A stretch of DNA of 64,000 nucleotides, taken from NCBI GenBank assembly GCA_943369295.1, contig CALRMU020000001.1:1116001-1180000 (forward strand), read 5' to 3'. The DNA comes from JAKRSE01 sp943369295. GTDB taxonomy: Bacteria > Armatimonadota > Fimbriimonadia > Fimbriimonadales > Fimbriimonadaceae. Shown in pieces: positions 60,439 to 64,000 of this stretch; position 1 is the first letter of the stretch, and every line of letters begins with the position of its first letter. Position numbers and translations under genes: made by a program. Under the pieces are notes generated by a model that worked only from the letters and a program-made list of their open reading frames with translations, did not search any database and was not told the origin of the DNA.

Positions 60439-60810
60439 ATGAGCGAAGAGAAGAAAATCGCAATTGATCCAGCTTCTGAAAAGGCAGCTGTAGACATGAT
60501 GGAAGGCCGTGGCGATGGCCGCGCCAAGTCGCGCAAGCGACGCCGAGTCAGCCTGCTGACCCTCAGCAAGATTGAGACGGTTGACTATAAGGACGTCGAT
60601 CTCCTTCGACGCTTCCTGACCGAAAGAGGAAAGATTGTTCCTTCTCGCCAGTCTGGCAACACTGCCAAGCAGCAGAGAATGATCACCCGAGCCATCAAGC
60701 GAGCCCGAGAAATGGCCCTGCTGCCCTTCGTGGTTGCAGACCTGAACGACGAGCTTTTGGTTCGAAGGCCAAGGCCAGCCGCTCCTGATGCTCCCGTCCG
60801 CGGAGCCTAA
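60439..60810 (+). CDS. rpsR: Ribosomal protein bS18, zinc-free form
   Basis: 123 aa, longer than the usual 70-90 because of a 45-residue charged N-terminus. Core VDYKDVDLLRRFLTERGKIV, PSRQSGNTAKQQRMITRAIK, RAREMALLPFV is bS18. The metal Cys of the common form are missing (RVSLLTLSKIET stands where C-x-x-C occurs), which is the zinc-independent type. The usual partners rpsF, ssb and rplI are not adjacent. Followed by a strong terminator. Confidence 0.95.
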   Translation: MSEEKKIAIDPASEKAAVDMMEGRGDGRAKSRKRRRVSLLTLSKIETVDYKDVDLLRRFLTERGKIVPSRQSGNTAKQQRMITRAIKRAREMALLPFVVADLNDELLVRRPRPAAPDAPVRGA

Positions 60811-60831
60811 GAAGCCACAACCCAATTTCAG

Positions 60832-60871
60832 ATCGGCCAGATGTAGAGAGCATCTGGCCGATTTGTTGTTT
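60832..60871 (+). terminator. Terminator of rpsR
   Basis: Perfect 12-bp stem ATCGGCCAGATG / CATCTGGCCGAT, 7-base loop, followed by TTGTTGTTT. It begins 21 bases after the rpsR stop. Confidence 0.9.
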
Positions 60872-60904
60872 GTGGGGCGAGTTGCGGTGAGATTCCACTG
60901 GGCC

Positions 60905-60980
60905 GGGTGCCACTGGACCTCGTCCAGTGCTTTTTTACTTTGTCGAGCGTGTCTTCACGGCTCACGGAGCCGTGTCACCC
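60905..60980 (+). repeat. Composite palindromic repeat, copy 2
   Basis: Module A GGGTGCCACTGG-ACCTCG-TCCAGTGC (60905-60930), a TTTTTTACTT spacer, then module B CTTCACGG (60953-60960) and GGAGCCG (60966-60972). Offsets between modules (48) and within B (13) match the copy at 947-1014 exactly. Lies between rpsR and fliK. Confidence 0.65.
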
Positions 60981-61084
60981 AAAAAGACCTTCCTTCTCGC
61001 CGGAGAATTTTCCAGGTCCCCCCTAAAGCTGCTAGGAAATCCGCCAAGGATAAGGGCATAAGAACTCCTTAGGTGGAGCTCACC

Positions 61085-62806
61085 ATGCAGACCTCACCCC
61101 TTAACATTTGGGGATTGCAGCCGGCAGAAGTGACGCCGAACGCGACGGGAAAGGCTGAAGCAGGATTCGAAGGGATTCTGGATCAGGCTCTTCCGACGGG
61201 CGAAACGATGACGGCGGGAATCCTGGGGGAGACCGGGCTGGAAGCTGGATCGAACGGGCCGATTGCCCTTGATCAAGAGCTGGACCAAGCCACGGAATCC
61301 CAGACGAGCAGCGACCTTATCGCTTTGATGATGGCTGGCCAGCCTGCGCCTCAGGCATCTGATGCCGAGGTTCCTAGCTTCGCCAACCTTGCCGTGGTCA
61401 ACATGGTTTCGGCCCCTGCCGAAGCTGCCCCTTCTGACCTTTTGGCCAAAAAGGAAGTTCGCCTTGAAGCACCCGCTCGTGGAGAAAATGCTCCTGCAGT
61501 AGAGAGTGCCAACCTGACTGGAATTGAACTTCCAGAAGGCTTCAAAGTTCTTGATCAGCCTGTGGCTTTCGAAGGCGAGATTCCCGAATTTAGCCCAGCT
61601 CAAACAAAGGCTGAATCACCTGCTGTCTCACTTCCGGCTGCCAAGTTAGCACAGACAGAGGAAGTGATGGCCCTTGCAGCCGAACCAAAAACGGAAGGAA
61701 CAGCAGCAGGAACAAAAGCCACAGAAGCAGAGGTCATCGAGACAAGCACTTCTCAAGCTCCTCGCACGGCTGTTGAAGCTGCTCTTCCTGAAGAGAAGCT
61801 GCCCTTCGTTAAAACTAATGATCCCATCGGCCAGCTTCTGAACGAGAGATGGCAGGCTTGGGTGAAGCAGAATTACGCCGGACCCCTGGCTGCCCAGAGC
61901 CCTGCGCCCTTGATGCCGGCCGCCATGAACACAGCCTTCTCGGCAGCGGCACAGACGGGTCAGATTTCTCTTGCACAGGCAGAGGTCAAGCCAGTTTTGG
62001 CTGCTGCTCCGGTCTACTCCGCCGTGGTGACAACAACGGAAGGCGATTCGACCGAAGGGGCTTTGGATGGAGAAGCTGTAGAAGCCCCGACTTCAACCCA
62101 GGCGAATCCGAACCTTGGTGGAGCCTTTAGTTCTGCGGTAAGAAGCGCCTTCAAGCCTCTGGCGGGCCAGAACGAAGCCTTCGGCCAAACAGAAGCCACA
62201 ACTTTTGAAGAAGAGCTGACCGAAGTTCTTAAAACTGAAGCAGGATCTGCTGGTCAGGCGACCGAACTGACTTCAGAACAGACTCGGCTTCAGGGCAAGG
62301 ATCAAGTGCAGACTCAGTCTCAGCCCCTGACCTTGACTGAAGAAAAGGCAGTGGCTAAGCAGGCATCTAAAACTTTGCAGGACATGATTGAGGCTCATCA
62401 GGCCAAAACCATGACGATCCGATTGAACCCAGATGAGCTGGGCAGCCTGACCATTAAGGTAAGGCAGTTTGGCCACAGAGTAGAAGCCGAGGTTTCCGCT
62501 TCGCTCGATTCAGTTCGACAGGCGTTGAACAGCCAAAAGCAGGAACTCGCCACTGCCGTGGAGAGTCGTGGAGCCCAGCTGACCAACCTGGTCATCAAAT
62601 CTGAATCCACTGCCACTGATTCTCAGACCAACAACAGCTTCAGCCAGAACGGAAACTCCGGAGACGGCAGATCTCACCAGGAAGCCCAGCAGGAAGCGAA
62701 CAGATTTGCTCGACTGACTGCCGCCAATGCACCAGTTTCAGAAACCCAGCCAGAAAGAACCCAGGTTCGGACTGGCCGCACCTCCCGATTCGACCTCACA
62801 GCATAA
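61085..62806 (+). CDS. fliK: Flagellar hook-length control protein FliK
   Basis: 573 aa. Long low-complexity middle (Ala/Glu/Thr/Pro-rich) as in FliK, then the C-terminal hook-switch domain: 'MTIRLNPDELGSLTIKVRQF', 'GHRVEAEVSASLDSVRQALN' and the Gln/Asn-rich end. It measures hook length and switches export from hook to filament. ATG 61085 has AGGTGGAG 7 bases upstream; a GTG at 61073 would hide that site. First gene of the flagellar group. Confidence 0.9.
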   Translation: MQTSPLNIWGLQPAEVTPNATGKAEAGFEGILDQALPTGETMTAGILGETGLEAGSNGPIALDQELDQATESQTSSDLIALMMAGQPAPQASDAEVPSFANLAVVNMVSAPAEAAPSDLLAKKEVRLEAPARGENAPAVESANLTGIELPEGFKVLDQPVAFEGEIPEFSPAQTKAESPAVSLPAAKLAQTEEVMALAAEPKTEGTAAGTKATEAEVIETSTSQAPRTAVEAALPEEKLPFVKTNDPIGQLLNERWQAWVKQNYAGPLAAQSPAPLMPAAMNTAFSAAAQTGQISLAQAEVKPVLAAAPVYSAVVTTTEGDSTEGALDGEAVEAPTSTQANPNLGGAFSSAVRSAFKPLAGQNEAFGQTEATTFEEELTEVLKTEAGSAGQATELTSEQTRLQGKDQVQTQSQPLTLTEEKAVAKQASKTLQDMIEAHQAKTMTIRLNPDELGSLTIKVRQFGHRVEAEVSASLDSVRQALNSQKQELATAVESRGAQLTNLVIKSESTATDSQTNNSFSQNGNSGDGRSHQEAQQEANRFARLTAANAPVSETQPERTQVRTGRTSRFDLTA

Positions 62807-62810
62807 GATC

Positions 62811-63233
62811 ATGAGCAGCGTTACCCCCGTCAGCGGCGCCGATTACTTTGGACTCAACGGAGCCAAGAAGGCCAAGAGCGACCTGGACATGGAGACCTTT
62901 TTGAATCTCCTTGTCGTTCAGCTTGCCAACCAAAACCCTCTTGAGCCCATGAACGACCGAGACTTCTTTGCTCAGATGGCTCAGCTTGGTCAGGTTCAGG
63001 GCATGGACAAGATGCAGGATTCTATGGAAGTCAGCCAGGCTGCCACCCTGATGGGCAAGACTGTGACGGCCGTGAGACCCATGACTGACAATGAAAATGG
63101 CCAGGCTGCTTTGGTGAAAGGAAAAGTGGTAAGAATGCAGATCATTGATGGCGAAAGGATTCTTGGCCTTAAAGAAGCCAATGGCGGAATCGTTGATGTG
63201 AAGATGGAAAACATCCGCGAAATTAACGAATAA
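62811..63233 (+). CDS. flgD: Flagellar hook capping/scaffolding protein FlgD
   Basis: 141 aa, short form of the hook-assembly cap. Conserved N-terminus MDMETFLNLLVVQLANQNPL (here starting LDMETF) and EPMNDRDFFAQMAQLGQVQG. C-terminal part has only a small beta segment ('VKGKVVRMQIIDGERILGL'), not the full tudor-Fn3 domains of enteric FlgD. Starts 4 bases after fliK. ATG 62811 gives the usual N-terminus. Confidence 0.93.
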   Translation: MSSVTPVSGADYFGLNGAKKAKSDLDMETFLNLLVVQLANQNPLEPMNDRDFFAQMAQLGQVQGMDKMQDSMEVSQAATLMGKTVTAVRPMTDNENGQAALVKGKVVRMQIIDGERILGLKEANGGIVDVKMENIREINE

Positions 63234-63278
63234 GCCAAACTCTAAAGTTTTATCGTCATTAAGTGGAAGGAAATACGA

Positions 63279-63659
63279 ATGAGCTCCATCCAAAACGCCA
63301 GACTACAGCAGCTCGCAGGAGTCTCGCCGGTCCAGCAGAGTCCAAAAACTCAGCAGGCCCCGGAGACACAAACGGGCGGCCCCGACTTCGCTTCGATTCT
63401 TTCCGACCGCCTCAAGGTCAGCAGCCACGCTCAATCTCGACTTCAAAGCAGAGATATTCAGCTGGATGCTGCCAAGTGGAACAGGGTGATGGAAGGAGTT
63501 GACCGTGCCGCCGCAAAAGGCGCCCAGGAAAGCCTGGTGCTGCTGGATGAAACGGCCCTTGTTGTCAGCGTAAAAAACCGCACCGTCATCACAGTTGTTG
63601 ACCAAGCGGGCCTGAAAGATCAGGTTTTTACTAACATTGACTCTGCAGTTATTGTTTAA
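63279..63659 (+). CDS. Flagellar operon protein of the TIGR02530 family
   Basis: 126 aa. SSHAQSRLQSRDIQLDAAKW and 'AAKGAQESLVLLDETALVVSV' plus NRTVITVVDQ and 'QVFTNIDSAVIV' match this small family, which sits between flgD and flgE in many Firmicutes-type flagellar operons. Export or assembly role, not fully defined. AAGGAA 7 bases before the ATG. Confidence 0.88.
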   Translation: MSSIQNARLQQLAGVSPVQQSPKTQQAPETQTGGPDFASILSDRLKVSSHAQSRLQSRDIQLDAAKWNRVMEGVDRAAAKGAQESLVLLDETALVVSVKNRTVITVVDQAGLKDQVFTNIDSAVIV

Positions 63660-63848
63660 CTGCACCGATAATTATAACAGTAAACCGCTGAGATAGCCAG
63701 AAGGAAAAACAAGCCGGACCGAAGCCAGTCAAGACTGGTCAGGAAGCTAAAAAGGGATCAGAAGCATCCCCCTCTCTCCTCTCTGGAAATCAAAGCCTTG
63801 CCACCGGCATGTCCGGAACAAATCGCAATCCGAGAGAGAGAAAGAAAA

Positions 63849-64000
63849 ATGGTACAAGCAATGCTCGCTGGCGTCGCCAGCATCAAGGCCCAGCAGACTC
63901 GAATGAACGTTATCGGCAACAACCTTGCCAACGTCAACACCACTGCCTTCAAGTCCGGACGAGTCACTTTTCAGGACATGATGAGCCAGACCATTCGCGG
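63849..64000 (+). CDS. flgE: Flagellar hook protein FlgE, 3'-truncated by the window
   Basis: First 50 residues only. 'MLAGVASIKAQQTRMNVIGN', NLANVNTTAFKSGRVTFQDM and MSQTIR match the N-terminal rod/hook signature (basal-body rod domain) of FlgE more than FlgG, judging by SGRVTFQD. It follows TIGR02530 by 189 bases. Could be FlgG or FlgF if the rest differs. GAGAGAG precedes the ATG. Confidence 0.85.
   Translation, partial: MVQAMLAGVASIKAQQTRMNVIGNNLANVNTTAFKSGRVTFQDMMSQTIR

Noticed and set aside
1..64000. CRISPR array or insertion sequence
   Set aside because: No regularly spaced repeat-spacer series, transposase or integrase was seen.

Overview
The window looks like a chromosomal stretch from a bacterium of the Armatimonadota (Fimbriimonas-like). 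This is an inference. It rests on the mix of a diderm exopolysaccharide/exosortase locus, secreted H-x-D-G-type pseudopilins, a Firmicutes-like flagellar gene order, several carbohydrate-active enzymes and TAT-exported Gfo/Idh/MocA oxidoreductases. Base composition is moderately GC-rich, apart from a clearly more A+T-rich block around 48.6-53.1 kb. No insertion sequence, CRISPR array or rRNA gene is visible.

Layout. 0-7.4 kb: the end of a caspase-like pseudoenzyme gene; a minus-strand aroA-cmk-DUF1844-unknown operon; a CBM9-like protein; enolase with its terminator; and an orphan succinate dehydrogenase cytochrome b subunit. 7.4-9.7 kb: a tightly packed four-gene cassette of secreted proteins (DUF1573-like, pseudopilin, 10-cysteine mini-protein, signal/tail-anchored protein). 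9.9-24.3 kb: a UbiA-type prenyltransferase and glmS, followed by a long exopolysaccharide/exosortase operon. That operon holds an initiating phosphoglycosyltransferase, three GT4 glycosyltransferases, exosortase, EpsI, a polymerase-like membrane protein, a WcaF-like acetyltransferase, a Wzc-like co-polymerase and a PAS protein. 24.3-30 kb: a Gfo/Idh/MocA oxidoreductase, an MccB-like carboxyltransferase, a flippase, two tandem TetR regulators and tRNA-Pro(UGG). 30-37.4 kb: folC, parA/parB, flagellin, a possible DnaA-box cluster, an aquaporin and DUF1289. 37.6-48.6 kb: sugar metabolism (fucose isomerase, an outer-membrane-type barrel, ManB, an unusual MalG-type permease, GH4) mixed with an LRR protein, a Cys-rich unknown and an McsB-like arginine kinase. 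48.6-53.1 kb: an A+T-rich Wzz/Wzy/Wzx trio without glycosyltransferases, then a VapBC-type toxin-antitoxin set. 53.1-58.2 kb: GH52 beta-xylosidase, threonine aldolase, an esterase and a second Gfo/Idh/MocA protein. 58.2-60.4 kb: a Fic protein with an AbiEi-like N-terminus, preceded by five copies of one motif and followed by a tRNA-like remnant. 60.4-64 kb: an orphan zinc-free bS18 gene, then fliK-flgD-TIGR02530-flgE.

How the genes fit together. GlmS and ManB supply sugar-nucleotide precursors to the exopolysaccharide locus. EpsI/exosortase in that locus points to a sorting/attachment system for surface proteins whose substrates lie outside this window. The GH52, GH4, FucI, CBM9 and Gfo/Idh/MocA genes suggest growth on plant-type glycans. 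The least expected items are the motif array in front of the Fic gene, the composite palindromic repeat found at 0.95 and 60.9 kb with identical internal spacing, the caspase-fold protein without its catalytic dyad, the permease with a roughly 250-residue insertion, and the McsB-like protein with Ser in place of the conserved Cys.
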